From Rhodobacterales bacterium (GTDB taxonomy: Bacteria; Pseudomonadota; Alphaproteobacteria; Rhodobacterales; Rhodobacteraceae), in the NCBI GenBank assembly GCA_025362795.1, contig JANYFE010000104.1, positions 32,596-96,595 of the forward strand: a stretch of 64,000 nt of DNA, in the 5' to 3' direction. The stretch's first letter is position 1, and each line of letters opens with the position of its first letter. Shown here one piece after another: positions 1 through 10,140 of the stretch. A program made the position numbers and the translations under genes. The notes beneath the pieces are model-generated. The model worked only from the letters and a program-made list of their open reading frames with translations. It did not search any database and was not told the origin of the DNA.

Positions 1-1187
1 CAGTCGCCGACGCCCTTGCCCGCTGCCTCGACCTTGTCACCCCGCTGACCACTGAACCCGTCGCACTGCGCCATGCCGCAGGCCGCATGATGCCGGCCCC
101 CGCCACTGCCCGCCGCGACCAGCCGCCGTTTGCCGCATCGGCGATGGATGGCTATGCCGTCGCGGGCGAACCTGTCGCGGGCGAACCTGTCGCGGGCAGC
201 CAGTTCACCCTGATCGGCGAAGCCGGCGCCGGCCATGCCTTTCAGGGCCACATCGGCCCCGGTCAGGCTGTCCGCATCTTCACCGGCGCCCCTGTCCCGC
301 ACGGGGCCACCCGCGTGATCATTCAGGAAGACATCAGCGCCAATGGCTCAACGATAACCGTCAAACCCAACGCCGACAGCGTCCTCAACATTCGTCCGCA
401 GGGTCAGGATTTCCGGGATGGCGACACCTTGCCGCCCCGCCGCCTCGGCCCCAACGATCTTGCGCTTTTGGCCGCGATGAACCTCGGCGAGGTTCAGGTC
501 TCGCGCCGGCCCAGCGTGGCCCTGATCGCCACCGGCGACGAACTGGTCATGCCCGGCGAAACCCCCATGCCAGATCAGATCATTGCCTCCAACACGTTCG
601 CTCTTGCGGCGCTGATCGAGGCCGAAGGCGGTGCCGCCCGCATCCTTCCCATTGCCCGCGACACCAAAGACTCGCTCCAAGCCGTCCTCGACAGGTCGCG
701 GGACGCCGACCTCATCATCACCATCGGCGGCGCTTCCGTCGGCGACCATGACCTTGTCGCCGCCGTGGCGCAGGACATGGGCATGGACCGCGCGTTCTGG
801 AAAATCGCCATGCGCCCCGGTAAACCCCTGATGGCCGGCCGCCTGCATGGCAAACCCATGCTCGGCCTGCCGGGCAATCCGGTCTCCGCCATCGTCTGCG
901 CCCACTTGTTCTTGCTGCCGATGGTCCGCGCCTTGCAAGCGCGTCCCGATGTCGCCCCGCAAACCCGCCGCGCCCAGCTGGCGCATCCGGTCGAGGCGAA
1001 CGGCCCGCGCAGCCATTACATGCGCGCCCAGTTGCGCCTGACCGATGGCCTGCCGCTTATTACCCCGTTCGACCGTCAGGATTCCGCACTGCTGCGCATC
1101 CTGTCCGATGCAAGTGCACTACTGATCCGCCCGATTGGTGACGGACCGCGGCAGCCAGGTGACGTGGTGGATTACCTTGCACTGTGA
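1..1187 (+). CDS. moeA: Molybdopterin molybdotransferase MoeA (5' end cut by window edge)
   Basis: MoeA inserts molybdate into adenylylated molybdopterin in the last step of molybdenum cofactor synthesis. The frame is open from base 3, reading VADALARCLDLV before the first ATG at 87, so the internal ATG is not the real start and only a few N-terminal residues are missing. About 394 residues are visible, close to the usual family length. Seen in order: the N-terminal AMDGYAV segment, the MoCF-type core with IATGDELV and TIGGASVGDHD, then PGKPL and LPGNPVSA, and a C-terminal MoeA_C beta domain ending near DVVDYLAL. A short tandem repeat (VAGEP twice) lies just after AMDGYAV. The lexA gene follows 95 bases downstream, the usual order in Rhodobacteraceae. 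Confidence 0.95.
   Translation, partial: VADALARCLDLVTPLTTEPVALRHAAGRMMPAPATARRDQPPFAASAMDGYAVAGEPVAGEPVAGSQFTLIGEAGAGHAFQGHIGPGQAVRIFTGAPVPHGATRVIIQEDISANGSTITVKPNADSVLNIRPQGQDFRDGDTLPPRRLGPNDLALLAAMNLGEVQVSRRPSVALIATGDELVMPGETPMPDQIIASNTFALAALIEAEGGAARILPIARDTKDSLQAVLDRSRDADLIITIGGASVGDHDLVAAVAQDMGMDRAFWKIAMRPGKPLMAGRLHGKPMLGLPGNPVSAIVCAHLFLLPMVRALQARPDVAPQTRRAQLAHPVEANGPRSHYMRAQLRLTDGLPLITPFDRQDSALLRILSDASALLIRPIGDGPRQPGDVVDYLAL
159..198 (+). repeat. 15-bp tandem repeat inside moeA
   Basis: The unit gtcgcgggcgaacct occurs twice in full (159-173 and 174-188), followed by a 10-base partial copy with one change at its end. It keeps the reading frame and encodes VAGEPVAGEPVAG in a surface-type loop next to the conserved AMDGYAV segment. 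Copy number could change by slipped-strand mispairing. Confidence 0.85.
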
Positions 1188-1200
1188 GTCCGCAAAACGC

Positions 1201-1240
1201 TTGACACAAACCGGGAACACGGGCAGAACATTGTGTTAAC
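1201..1240 (+). promoter_or_regulatory. lexA promoter with SOS (LexA) operator
   Basis: A TTGACA box (1201-1206) is followed by a perfect alphaproteobacterial SOS box, GAAC-N7-GAAC, at 1215-1229. A further TAAC at 1237-1240 keeps the same 11-base spacing, so three half-sites lie in line. The box sits just downstream of the likely -35 element, where LexA would block polymerase and autoregulate lexA. No good -10 element was identified at normal spacing, so the exact promoter is uncertain. The operator form is established for Rhodobacter-type LexA. Confidence 0.85.
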
Positions 1241-1282
1241 ATATGACCCTTAGGGTTGAACACAACTGCATCGGGGACCGGA

Positions 1283-1981
1283 ATGCTCACGCGCAAGCAG
1301 CTGGAACTGCTAGACTTCATTCGCATCCGCATAGATCAGGACGGTGTGCCGCCGTCCTTTGACGAGATGAAGGACGCGTTGGACCTCAAATCCAAATCCG
1401 GCATCCACCGCCTGATCACGGCCTTGGAAGAACGCGGCTTTATCCGCCGCCTCGCCCACCGCGCCCGCGCGTTGGAGATTGTGAAACTGCCAGAGGCAAT
1501 GGAACGTCCCGGCTTCCAGCCCAAGGTCATTCTGGGCAGCAAACCTGCCGGTCCGCCGCCGCGCCCCGCCGCCGCGCTGAATGTGGCCGCAGTCGACGCG
1601 ATGGACATCCCGATGATGGGCCGCATCGCCGCCGGTGTGCCGATCGAGGCGATTGCCCATATCTCGCATCACGTCGCGGTGCCGGGGTCGCTGCTGTCGG
1701 GCAAGGGATCGCACTATGCCCTTGAAGTCAAAGGCGACTCTATGATCGAAGCCGGGATCAACGATGGCGATATCGTGGTGATCCGCGAAACCGAGACGGC
1801 CGAAAACGGTGATATCGTGGTGGCCCTGGTTGAAGATGCCGAGGCGACGCTGAAACGATTCCGTCGCCGTGGCACGATGATCGCGTTGGAGGCCGCAAAT
1901 CCGGCCTATGAAACCCGGGTTTTCCCCGATCACATGGTCAAGGTGCAAGGCAAACTCGTCGGTCTGATCCGCAGTTACTGA
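1283..1981 (+). CDS. lexA: LexA repressor
   Basis: LexA represses DNA-damage genes and cleaves itself when RecA is activated. The ATG at 1283 is chosen over the upstream ATG at 1256 because [10 protein letters not shown] is the conserved family start and a gggga Shine-Dalgarno-like stretch precedes it. The protein has 232 residues. Residues 1-65 form the winged helix that binds DNA. The cleavage site Ala117-Gly118 (in RIAAGVP), nucleophile Ser153 (in KGDSMIEAG) and Lys191 (in ATLKRF) are all present, so it should be cleavable. The gene carries its own SOS operator upstream and overlaps the 3' end of the convergent comEC by 7 bases. Confidence 0.97.
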   Translation: MLTRKQLELLDFIRIRIDQDGVPPSFDEMKDALDLKSKSGIHRLITALEERGFIRRLAHRARALEIVKLPEAMERPGFQPKVILGSKPAGPPPRPAAALNVAAVDAMDIPMMGRIAAGVPIEAIAHISHHVAVPGSLLSGKGSHYALEVKGDSMIEAGINDGDIVVIRETETAENGDIVVALVEDAEATLKRFRRRGTMIALEAANPAYETRVFPDHMVKVQGKLVGLIRSY

Positions 1982-4071
1982 TCCGCTGCCAGCCGGTTTG
2001 TGTCGACCTGCAAAACGATGCTCTGCGCGACGTTGCGATGGCCAAGCCAGATCCGCGCCACCCCGCGCACCGGGATCAGACGCAACCCGCCGGGCTCTGG
2101 TCGCAGTTCCAGCGCTCCGCTGGCATCCAGCAAGGCACGGTCGATGACCAGACAGCCCTCGGGCGGGTGTGGCACCGCGCCCAGTGCCGCCGGCACGACC
2201 ACAATCTGCGCCCCTGCACAGGCCGGATCGACCGCTGCAAGTGCATCCTTGCCGCTCAACACCACCCCACGAAACCCGTTCAGTTCAAAGGCCCGTGCAA
2301 TTTTCGGCCCCGTAAACCCGGCTCGCAGCGCCGCCTCTGCCGGCAGGGCCAGATCTCCATCATCCGCCAACCAGCTTTGTGCCGAAAACCCGGCCCCTTT
2401 GGGCGATGACAACGCCCGCCCTTCCGGCCCCAGCAACCCTGCTAGTACGCCATCCGAAGAAATCAGCAGCGCGGGCCGTTCCACATTGACCCACAGCACC
2501 AACGCGACCATCATCGGTGCTACGCCGCCAAATCGGGCCCGCCCCGGCCACAACGCCAGCCACAGCGCACCCAATGCCATCAGCGGCATCACCCAGGGCC
2601 CCGGCGACGGTATCGGCGTGATCGCGCCGTCCAACCTGGCAACCCAATGCGCCACGAACAGGATCCAGCGCGAAGCCTGCGCCATCACCCACAACGCCGG
2701 CCCTGCCAGCCCAAAAGGCGCCAACAGCGCCGCGACCGACCCAGCCCCCATCAAAAGGCTCATCACCGGTACCGTCAGCAGGTTGGCGAACAGGCCATAG
2801 TCGGTGAAGCGGTTGAACGTCGCTGCCGAAAACGGCGCCGTCGCCACCCCGGCAATCAGCGAGGTGGCAACCAGCATGCCAAACGGCAACAGCCAACCCG
2901 GCAACCGTGACTTCATCCATCGCTGGCTTGGCCCGAACCCGGCGATCAGCGCCACCGTCGCGGCAAATGACAGCTGGAACCCCGGTTCGGTCAGGCTTTC
3001 GGGCTGCACCAGCAACAGCAAAATCGCCGCCAGCGCCACCGACCGGAACGACAACGCCCGCCGATCCAGCAGCACCGCCCCCAGCATGACGCTGACCATC
3101 AGAAAGGCCCGTGTCGTCGCCACATTGGCCCCTGACAGCAGCAGGTAGAACAGCGCCACGCCAAATGCCACCACCGCCGCCAGTTTCTTGGCATTGATCC
3201 GCAGCGCCAGGGGCGGGATCAACGCCGCGCCATAGCGCATCACCGCAAAGACAAATCCGGTCAGAAACGCCATGTTCATTCCCGAAATCGCCAGAAGATG
3301 CGCCAATGACGAAATGCGCAAATCCGTCACGACCGCCGCCGAGATGTTCGACCGGTCTCCTGTCATCACCCCGCTGGCAAAAGCCCCGGCATCGCCCGGC
3401 ACTGCCGCCTCGATCGCTGCCGAAAGCCGGCTGCGCAGCCGGTTGATCACCGCAGTCCCCGGCGCGGCTGCGGCCCACAGCACAACCGGGCTGGCGGTAT
3501 AGCCCACCGCACCAAGCTGGTTGAAATAGGCCATGCGGCGAAAGTCGAATCCATCCGGCTCCGCAGCACTTTCGGGGGCTGCCAGCCGTGCCGAAACCAT
3601 CACCACCTGCCCCGGTTCATAGGGCAAGACCGGCGGCGGACCGTGCAGCGACACCCGCACCGTGACGGGAGTGCGGTCCGGCGACACATCGGACAGCACA
3701 ACCTGATCCAGCGTCAGGCGCAGCGCATCCGATTGTGACCGGTCAATGTCGATGATCCGGCCCTGCACCGGACCGTAATAGCGAAACTCCAGCATCGGCG
3801 CTTCGATCAGATGGGCCCGCGCACCACAGGCCAGCACACCCGCTGCCATGCAGCCGAACGCCACGACAAAAGGCTGCATCCCTTCGGGCCCGAACCGCCA
3901 CAGCACGACGGCCAGAGCCAGCCCGGTCGCCACAGCGCCATATAGCGGGATTCCCGGTTCGAACGGCAGCGCGAACCACAGACCAATACCGCAGCCGATG
4001 CACACCGGCACAAACGGAAACAGCAGCCCCCGCGCCGCAGCCAACGCCTCCAGCGGTCTGACCCACGCCAC
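1975..4071 (-). CDS. comEC: ComEC/Rec2 family DNA-uptake channel protein
   Basis: ComEC proteins form the inner-membrane channel for DNA entry in natural transformation. The product is a polytopic membrane protein with a soluble N-terminal domain between the first helices and the main membrane block. The Competence-domain signature [13 protein letters not shown] lies about 260 residues in. The C-terminal roughly 170 residues (after VLWVNVERP) sit where some homologues have a metallo-beta-lactamase domain, but no HxHxDH motif is visible, so that domain is degenerate or absent. The GTG at 4071 is preferred ([14 protein letters not shown], with GGGGGA about eight bases upstream). The frame stays open to a TTG at 4149 that would overlap the gltX ribosome-binding region. 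The stop overlaps the lexA stop by 7 bases. Confidence 0.9.
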   Translation of the reverse strand: MAWVRPLEALAAARGLLFPFVPVCIGCGIGLWFALPFEPGIPLYGAVATGLALAVVLWRFGPEGMQPFVVAFGCMAAGVLACGARAHLIEAPMLEFRYYGPVQGRIIDIDRSQSDALRLTLDQVVLSDVSPDRTPVTVRVSLHGPPPVLPYEPGQVVMVSARLAAPESAAEPDGFDFRRMAYFNQLGAVGYTASPVVLWAAAAPGTAVINRLRSRLSAAIEAAVPGDAGAFASGVMTGDRSNISAAVVTDLRISSLAHLLAISGMNMAFLTGFVFAVMRYGAALIPPLALRINAKKLAAVVAFGVALFYLLLSGANVATTRAFLMVSVMLGAVLLDRRALSFRSVALAAILLLLVQPESLTEPGFQLSFAATVALIAGFGPSQRWMKSRLPGWLLPFGMLVATSLIAGVATAPFSAATFNRFTDYGLFANLLTVPVMSLLMGAGSVAALLAPFGLAGPALWVMAQASRWILFVAHWVARLDGAITPIPSPGPWVMPLMALGALWLALWPGRARFGGVAPMMVALVLWVNVERPALLISSDGVLAGLLGPEGRALSSPKGAGFSAQSWLADDGDLALPAEAALRAGFTGPKIARAFELNGFRGVVLSGKDALAAVDPACAGAQIVVVPAALGAVPHPPEGCLVIDRALLDASGALELRPEPGGLRLIPVRGVARIWLGHRNVAQSIVLQVDTNRLAADQ

Positions 4072-4161
4072 CTTGTCGTCCCCCACCTTGCCATGACCGC
4101 GGTGAATGCCTAGAACTTCGCCGATCTTAGCGCCCAGATGGTTTCCCAAAGGTTAATACCA

Positions 4162-5607
4162 ATGCCCGCCGACTTGCCCGCCGACTCGTCCGCCGTCCAG
4201 ATTGTGACCCGTTTTGCCCCGTCGCCTACCGGCTATCTGCACATCGGCGGGGGGCGGACTGCCCTTTTCAACTGGCTCTACGCGCGCGGTCGTGGCGGCA
4301 AAGTCCTGCTGCGGATCGAGGATACCGACCGCGACCGTTCCACCCCCGAAGCCAGCGCTGCCATCCTGCGCGGCCTAACCTGGCTGGGGCTGGACTGGGA
4401 CGGCGATGTGGTCAGCCAGTTCGACAGCAAGGACCGCCATGCCGCAGTGGCCCACGAGATGCTTGCCCGTGGCACCGCTTACAAGTGCTTCAGCACGCAG
4501 GGCGAAATCGCTGCCTTCCGGGCCGAGGCCGAGGCGCGCAATACCTATGCCGTATTCCAAAGTCCGTGGCGCGATGCCGATCCTGCGACCTATCCGGACG
4601 CGCCCTACGTCATCCGCATGCGTGCCCCGCGCAGCGGCGACACCGTAATTGACGACAAGGTGCAGGGGCAGGTCCGCATCGCCAATGCCCAGCTCGATGA
4701 CATGATCTGTTTACGTTCCGATGGTATACCGACCTACATGCTGGCCGTGGTGGTCGATGACCATGACATGGGTGTCACGCATGTGATCCGCGGGGACGAC
4801 CATTTGAACAATGCCGCACGTCAGCAGATGGTCTACGATGCGATGGGCTGGAGAATCCCGGTCTGGGCCCATATCCCATTGATCCACGGCCCCGATGGCA
4901 AGAAATTGTCCAAACGCCATGGTGCCGTTGGGGTCGAGGAATATCAGAAGATGGGCTACCCCGCCGCAGGCATGCGCAACTATCTGACACGGCTCGGCTG
5001 GGCGCATCTCGATGCCGAAATCTTCACGACCGAAGCCGCGTTGCAGATGTTTGACCTGGAGGGCATCGGCCGCGCGCCGGCCCGGCTTGACTTTAAAAAG
5101 CTGGAAAACACCTGCGGCCACCACATTTCGATGTCGGCTGATGCTGCACTGCTGCATGAATTGCAGGCTTTTCTGGCAGTCACAGGCAAACCGCCATTGA
5201 CCGAACCTCAGCAAGACCTGCTGCTCAAGGCCATTTATTGCGTCAAAGATCGCGCGAAAACTTTCCCGGAACTTCTTGATAAGGCTCATTTTGTGCTGGT
5301 ATCACGGCCCATTGCGCGGGATGATGCAGCCACCAACTCGCTGGACGCCGCCGCTTGCGCCATTTTGCAGTCGCTGGTGCTGCAACTGCAAAATCTCCAC
5401 TGGACAAAGCCCGAGTTGGAGATGATCCTGACGGCGGCGGCGACCGCAAATGGCATCGGGTTTGGCAAACTCGCCGCAGCGTTGCGGGCGGCCCTTGCCG
5501 GACGCACCATCGCGCCAAGCGTCTATGACATGATGCTGGTGCTCGGGCGGGACGAGACGATTGAACGGCTGGCCGAGGCGGCAAACACCGCGCAAAGCCT
5601 GGGGTGA
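4162..5607 (+). CDS. gltX: Glutamate--tRNA ligase
   Basis: This class I synthetase charges tRNA-Glu, and in many alphaproteobacteria one copy also mischarges tRNA-Gln for amidation. The ATP-binding HIGH motif reads YLHIGGGRT (residues 25-33), and the KMSKS equivalent is KLSKRHG near residue 248. The length of about 481 residues is normal. The ATG at 4162 is preferred over 4138 because an AAAGG box lies 9 bases before it and the family core [11 protein letters not shown] follows shortly after. Rhodobacterales usually carry two gltX paralogues, and which one this is cannot be settled from the window. The start region is divergent to comEC; gltA follows. Confidence 0.95.
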   Translation: MPADLPADSSAVQIVTRFAPSPTGYLHIGGGRTALFNWLYARGRGGKVLLRIEDTDRDRSTPEASAAILRGLTWLGLDWDGDVVSQFDSKDRHAAVAHEMLARGTAYKCFSTQGEIAAFRAEAEARNTYAVFQSPWRDADPATYPDAPYVIRMRAPRSGDTVIDDKVQGQVRIANAQLDDMICLRSDGIPTYMLAVVVDDHDMGVTHVIRGDDHLNNAARQQMVYDAMGWRIPVWAHIPLIHGPDGKKLSKRHGAVGVEEYQKMGYPAAGMRNYLTRLGWAHLDAEIFTTEAALQMFDLEGIGRAPARLDFKKLENTCGHHISMSADAALLHELQAFLAVTGKPPLTEPQQDLLLKAIYCVKDRAKTFPELLDKAHFVLVSRPIARDDAATNSLDAAACAILQSLVLQLQNLHWTKPELEMILTAAATANGIGFGKLAAALRAALAGRTIAPSVYDMMLVLGRDETIERLAEAANTAQSLG

Positions 5608-5671
5608 CCGCACGCCCCGACACGGATGCCGCCCTGTCCTGCCGGACGGGTGCCTAAACGGGGGAAGACTG

Positions 5672-6967
5672 ATGACCGCTTCGACCAGAATTGCCAAGCT
5701 GATGTTGGATGACAAAAGCTTTGACCTGCCGGTGATGTCGCCGACGCTGGGGCCTGACGTGCTGGACATCCGCAAACTTTACGCCCAGGCTGACGTGTTC
5801 ACATTCGATCCCGGCTTCACCTCGACTGCCGCTTGCGAAAGTGCGATCACCTATATCGATGGCGACAAGGGCGAACTCTTGTATCGCGGCTATCCGATCG
5901 AACAGCTTGCCGCCAAATCCTCGCATCTCGAAGTGTGCTACCTGCTTTTGTATGGTGAACTGCCGACCGCCGGCCAACTGGCCGATTTCACCAAGACGGT
6001 GACACGCCACACCATGGTGCATGAACAGATGCACAACTTTTTCCGGGGCTTTCGCCGGGATGCGCATCCGATGGCCACGATGGTCGGCGTCGTTGGCGCG
6101 ATGAGCGCGTTTTACCACGACAGCCTTGACATCAACGACCCTTGGCAACGCGAAGTGGCCTCGTTTCGTATGATCGCCAAACTGCCAACGATTGCCGCGA
6201 TGGCCTATAAATATTCGGTTGGCCAGCCCTTCGTCTATCCCAAGAATTCGCTCAGCTATGCCGGCAACTTCCTCAACATGTGCTTTTCGGTCCCGGCAGA
6301 GGAGTATGTGGTCAGCCCTATCCTCGAAAAGGCGATGGACCGGATCATGATGCTGCATGCCGATCACGAGCAAAACGCCTCGACCTCAACGGTGCGTCTG
6401 GCGGGCTCCTCTGGGGCGAATCCCTTCGCCTGCATTGCGGCAGGGATCGCCTGTCTGTGGGGCCCGGCGCATGGCGGCGCCAATCAGGCGGCGCTGGAAC
6501 AATTGCGTGAAATCGGCACCGTTGACCGTATTCCGGAATTCATCGCCAAGGCCAAAGACAAGAATTCGGGCATCAAACTGATGGGTTTCGGCCACCGGGT
6601 CTATAAAAACTTCGACCCCCGCGCCACTGTGATGAAGGAAAGCGCCGACGAGGTGCTGGATCTTCTGGGGATCCACAACAACCCGACCCTGCAAGTCGCC
6701 AAGGAACTGGAACGGATTGCCCTGCAGGATGATTACTTCATCTCGAAAAAGCTGTACCCGAACGTCGATTTCTATTCCGGCATCATTCTGGATGCGATGG
6801 GCTTTCCGACCTCGATGTTCACGCCAATCTTCGCCATCGCCCGCACCGTCGGCTGGATCAGCCAGTGGAAAGAGATGATTGCCGAACAGAACCAGAAAAT
6901 CGGCCGTCCCCGCCAGCTGTATGTCGGCCCGACACAGCGCGATTACACCGGCGTGGCAAAACGCTGA
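5672..6967 (+). CDS. gltA: Citrate synthase
   Basis: Citrate synthase condenses oxaloacetate and acetyl-CoA at the entry to the citric acid cycle. The product is 431 residues, the size of the hexameric NADH-sensitive type. Active-site segments are present: [10 protein letters not shown] near residue 229, GPAHGGANQ near 267, GFGHRVYKN near 305 and the Asp of NVDFYSG near 364. The start at 5672 ([10 protein letters not shown]) has ggggaag just upstream. The frame opens further upstream at 5561, but that stretch overlaps gltX and is unlike the family N-terminus. gltX-gltA adjacency is typical of this family. Confidence 0.97.
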   Translation: MTASTRIAKLMLDDKSFDLPVMSPTLGPDVLDIRKLYAQADVFTFDPGFTSTAACESAITYIDGDKGELLYRGYPIEQLAAKSSHLEVCYLLLYGELPTAGQLADFTKTVTRHTMVHEQMHNFFRGFRRDAHPMATMVGVVGAMSAFYHDSLDINDPWQREVASFRMIAKLPTIAAMAYKYSVGQPFVYPKNSLSYAGNFLNMCFSVPAEEYVVSPILEKAMDRIMMLHADHEQNASTSTVRLAGSSGANPFACIAAGIACLWGPAHGGANQAALEQLREIGTVDRIPEFIAKAKDKNSGIKLMGFGHRVYKNFDPRATVMKESADEVLDLLGIHNNPTLQVAKELERIALQDDYFISKKLYPNVDFYSGIILDAMGFPTSMFTPIFAIARTVGWISQWKEMIAEQNQKIGRPRQLYVGPTQRDYTGVAKR

Positions 6968-7100
6968 CCGCTGTAACCCGGTTTTTTGGGGCCGCGCCCC
7001 GCCAACACCGCAACCCGCTTCTTGCGCGGGTCACAACAGGCACAGATGCCATATGAGGCAGTCGCAGCGCCACCAGACTGCCGGTCCCTGCGGTCAGAAC

Positions 7101-7130
7101 TTGCCAAACGCCGCGTTTTGCCCTGATATG
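7101..7130 (+). promoter_or_regulatory. Putative promoter of the first sulfotransferase gene
   Basis: TTGCCA (7101-7106), 18 bases, then GATATG (7125-7130). The same element with identical spacing is conserved in the duplicated upstream region at 8651-8680, which supports a function. No experimental support is available. Confidence 0.45.
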
Positions 7131-7194
7131 GTGCGGCGTCGGGCGCGGTTGCGGTCTGGCTTGCAAAGACCGGCACTTCTGAAAGGACGACAGC

Positions 7195-8496
7195 GTGGCG
7201 CGAACCCTTTACCTGCACATCGGCATGCACAAGACCGGCACCACGTCATTGCAGCGTGCGCTGGCCGCGAACAAGGCTGCATTGGCTGCGCAGGGCTTCG
7301 CCTATGTCACCGGCTTCAACGACAATAACCTCCACGAATTTGTCGGAAAACGTGAGGAAGAGGTACTGGCGGACTCCGGCTTTCACCTGAAAAAGCGCGA
7401 AGAGTTCATCAAGGTTTTAACCGCGCCCACTGAAACCAAGATCATCGGCTCGTCTGAATCGTTTTCCTACTTCTTCCGCCGCGTTGCCATCCAGAACCTG
7501 GAAAAACTTCTGCGCCCGCATTTCAAAGACATTCGCATCATCTGCTATCTGCGCCGGCAAGATCAGCTTGCGATTTCGCACCACCAGGAAGGGGCCAAAC
7601 CGCAAGACAAACCCGCCGCTAAAATATACGGCCATTCGCCAACCGCCTTGCCGCAGCATACCGAAATGTCGCCGCTGTATCTCGATTATGCCACGCGGAT
7701 CGGTCACTGGGCCGTTGTGTTTGGCGATGCCGCGATCACCTTGCGCATCTTTGACCGCAGCCTAATGAAAGATGGCGATTCCATCACTGATTTTCTGGAA
7801 GTCGTCGGCTTGGACCGCAGCGCTTTCGAGCCAACCGAAAATCTCAACGTTTCGATGGGGATGGCGCGCACCAAACTTGGCCATATCCTGAACGAACTGG
7901 TCGATCACCAGCAGACAAAAGTCCGAATTCTGGCCAATTTGCCGGACGAAGGCAAACTTTTGCCGCGGCGCGAAGATGCGGTGAAATACGTGGCGCAATT
8001 TGCCGAAGGCAACCGCGCGCTGAACGCAAGGTTCAATATTACCTCGCAACCCACGCTTTTTTCCGATGATTTTTCGACCTATCCAGAGGCGGGCAATGAA
8101 CTCTGGACCGAAGCCACCGCCGACAGCGCCCTGCGCGGCATGGCGAAGGTTGTGAACACCCTGACTCAAGGCCAGCTGCCGCTCACCGTGCAAGACTTGC
8201 TGGATGGCGCGCGTGCCGTCTCCGGAAAGGCCCCTGAAACTGCCATGAAGTTTCTGAAAGCCGCGCTGATCCTGCGCCCTGACGGCGAGGTCGTCAAGAA
8301 ACGGATCGCCGCGTTGAAAGAACGCTTGTCCGACCTGCGCAAAGCCCGTGGTGGGCCCGAGACGCCGGATGGTGCAGATCAGCCCAGTCCCAAAAGGCCC
8401 ATGAAGGCCAAAACCGGGGCCCGGCGTCGGGCGGGAGGTAAGGCCAAGTCCCAGAACAGCCCCGCCAGTCCCGCCACCCCCGATAGTGCCACTTAG
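7195..8496 (+). CDS. Sulfotransferase-like P-loop protein
   Basis: The product resembles PAPS-dependent sulfotransferases. Its N-terminus LYLHIGMHKTGTTSLQ (residues 5-20) is the 5'-phosphosulfate-binding loop, and a later segment IICYLRRQDQLAIS fits the 3'-phosphate-binding region. It has 433 residues; the last 60 or so are rich in Lys, Arg, Pro and Ala and look disordered, which is unusual for the family. The GTG start has AAAGGA ten bases upstream. It is likely cytoplasmic and acts on a polysaccharide, lipid or small molecule, but the acceptor cannot be inferred. A related gene lies downstream at 8820, and their upstream regions are duplicated. Confidence 0.75.
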   Translation: MARTLYLHIGMHKTGTTSLQRALAANKAALAAQGFAYVTGFNDNNLHEFVGKREEEVLADSGFHLKKREEFIKVLTAPTETKIIGSSESFSYFFRRVAIQNLEKLLRPHFKDIRIICYLRRQDQLAISHHQEGAKPQDKPAAKIYGHSPTALPQHTEMSPLYLDYATRIGHWAVVFGDAAITLRIFDRSLMKDGDSITDFLEVVGLDRSAFEPTENLNVSMGMARTKLGHILNELVDHQQTKVRILANLPDEGKLLPRREDAVKYVAQFAEGNRALNARFNITSQPTLFSDDFSTYPEAGNELWTEATADSALRGMAKVVNTLTQGQLPLTVQDLLDGARAVSGKAPETAMKFLKAALILRPDGEVVKKRIAALKERLSDLRKARGGPETPDGADQPSPKRPMKAKTGARRRAGGKAKSQNSPASPATPDSAT

Positions 8497-8650
8497 GGGC
8501 ACGACGGCCCGTTCTGACGGTATCAGTCGACCGACGCGCATTTCCGCAATCCTGCGCCGTTTAACGCACCGCCGGACATTGTCTGCGCTTTGCGATCAAT
8601 GGTGCGGCGCGTTGCGCCAGTGTTCATTTCCGTGCCGCCCCGCCCATAAC

Positions 8651-8680
8651 TTGCCAAACCGAACATTTTGCCATGATATA
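8651..8680 (+). promoter_or_regulatory. Second copy of the sulfotransferase promoter
   Basis: TTGCCA (8651-8656), 18 bases, GATATA (8675-8680). It belongs to a region of about 130 bases (8648-8777) that clearly matches 7098-7226, including the same GGAAAGGACGACAGC ribosome-binding stretch. Confidence 0.45.
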
Positions 8681-8744
8681 GCGCGGCGTCAGGCACGGTT
8701 GCGGATTGGTTTTCAAGGATTGACACATCGGAAAGGACGACAGC

Positions 8745-8786
8745 GTGGCGCACCCCTTACCTGCACATCGGTCTTCGCACGGCTGA
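8745..8786 (+). pseudogene. Relic start of a sulfotransferase gene
   Basis: The bases gtggcgcaccccttacctg and the following cacatcgg repeat the start of the gene at 7195 (gtggcgcgaaccctttacctg, cacatcgg) but have lost two bases. The frame therefore reads MAHPLPAHRSSHG and stops at 8784. The intact second gene begins only at 8820, with another homologous start. This looks like the remnant of a lost paralogue in a tandem array. Confidence 0.6.
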
Positions 8787-8819
8787 TCTGATCGAAAACC
8801 CCAAAGATCGGAGATTAAT

Positions 8820-10001
8820 TTGGCAAAATCCGTCGTTTTCCATATCGGCGACCCCAAGACGGGTTCGTCATCCATTCAACGCGCATTGTTTTCCGGAAAC
8901 TGGTCCTGCCCGTCCCTGACCGTGGAATACACCAAACAACCCAGCTCTTTTCCAATTGCAAATGCTTTGGCGGCGCCGGTCAACGCCGCGAAAAAAAACA
9001 AAATTCTTATGAAGGCCAAACATTGGCTCGACAATTCAGCGGCCGACCTTTGTATTCTATCTGCCGAACAATTCTGTCGGGTCGACCCTGTGGAACTTAA
9101 TAGCGCCATTGCAGAATTCATGCCAAGCCATTTGGCCTCAGCCCGCGTCGTGGCCTATGTCCGGCCCCACACCCAACGGTTCATCGCTTCGTTCATGCAG
9201 CGGGTCAAGACGGGTGGGTTTTTCGATGACATGGAAAACTTCTTCGCGCACACACTGAAACAGCAGACGTTTTTTTTCGCGCCGCGCTTTTCGTCCTGGA
9301 AATCGGTATTCGGAAATCGCTTTATCTTGCGTCCGATGGTGCGCGATGAATTGCTGAATGGTGATGTGGTGGCTGATTTTCTGAATACCGTTCTTGAAGG
9401 CGCCCCGTTCAACCTGCCCGCGTCTGACATCAGAAACGAATCATTGTCCACAGAAACACTCTCCGGATGGCGCGAGGTGCAGCTGATCTTGAAGCAAGGC
9501 AATGTTTCGTCAAAGGTCCGCCATGCGATTGGCGGGTATATGGGCTATGCTCTGAACGAGACAAAAGGTGCAAAAGCGACCAAATGGCGCCTTGACCCCG
9601 GACTGTATGACAAAATCGCAAAAACCTATCGGGAGGATGCGCGGTCGCTGGATAGGGAATTTTTCGAAGGACAGATTATGGAACGCGCCCTTGACGCAGC
9701 TTCCGCGGACCTGGCCGAAACTACGCTCCGAATAGACGCGGCTTATCACCTCTCCAGCGAGGCCATCGCAGCGGTGCAAGAACGCGGGCGGGCCCTTCTG
9801 GCGCTGTTGGAAGAGGATTCCATGTCGTGGCGGACCAAATACGCCCGAGAAAAGGGGCAAACCTTGAAACCCGCGCGAAAAAAAGCCAGAAAATTGGCTG
9901 AAAAAAGCAATGCCGACACGGTGCAGGCCGTTCTCGACGATCTGGCCCGAACGATCATCAACCAGACCCTGCCACCCGGCCCGGGTAGTAACGCCCTGTA
10001 A
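8820..10001 (+). CDS. Sulfotransferase-like protein, paralogue of the 7195 gene
   Basis: The product has 393 residues and opens MAKSVVFHIGDPKTGSSSIQ, aligning with the P-loop start of the 7195 product. The later AYVRPHTQRFIASFMQR fits the 3'-phosphate-binding region. It ends in a Lys/Arg-rich segment, less extended than in its neighbour. The start is a TTG with cggag six bases upstream; the family-like sequence begins exactly there, so the rare start is likely real. Compared with its neighbours the gene is richer in A/T-ending codons (for example runs such as aaaaaaaacaaaattctt near 8993), suggesting acquisition or relaxed selection. The acceptor is unknown. Confidence 0.65.
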   Translation: MAKSVVFHIGDPKTGSSSIQRALFSGNWSCPSLTVEYTKQPSSFPIANALAAPVNAAKKNKILMKAKHWLDNSAADLCILSAEQFCRVDPVELNSAIAEFMPSHLASARVVAYVRPHTQRFIASFMQRVKTGGFFDDMENFFAHTLKQQTFFFAPRFSSWKSVFGNRFILRPMVRDELLNGDVVADFLNTVLEGAPFNLPASDIRNESLSTETLSGWREVQLILKQGNVSSKVRHAIGGYMGYALNETKGAKATKWRLDPGLYDKIAKTYREDARSLDREFFEGQIMERALDAASADLAETTLRIDAAYHLSSEAIAAVQERGRALLALLEEDSMSWRTKYAREKGQTLKPARKKARKLAEKSNADTVQAVLDDLARTIINQTLPPGPGSNAL

Positions 10002-10140
10002 CCAATCCACCGGTTTGCGCAGATCAACTGCGGGGTTACATGGCATTCAGGCCAAAGTTGCAGCCCCAACCAATACCCGAAAACCCGGCAGGCAGGCGGG
10101 CGAGGTGAAATTCCCGCAATCCGACCCAAATGAACGCCGC

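Noticed and set aside
6990..7015. Hairpin GGGGC-CGC-GCCCC after gltA as an intrinsic terminator
   Set aside because: The T-run lies before the hairpin on the plus strand, not after it, so it does not make a normal terminator for gltA.
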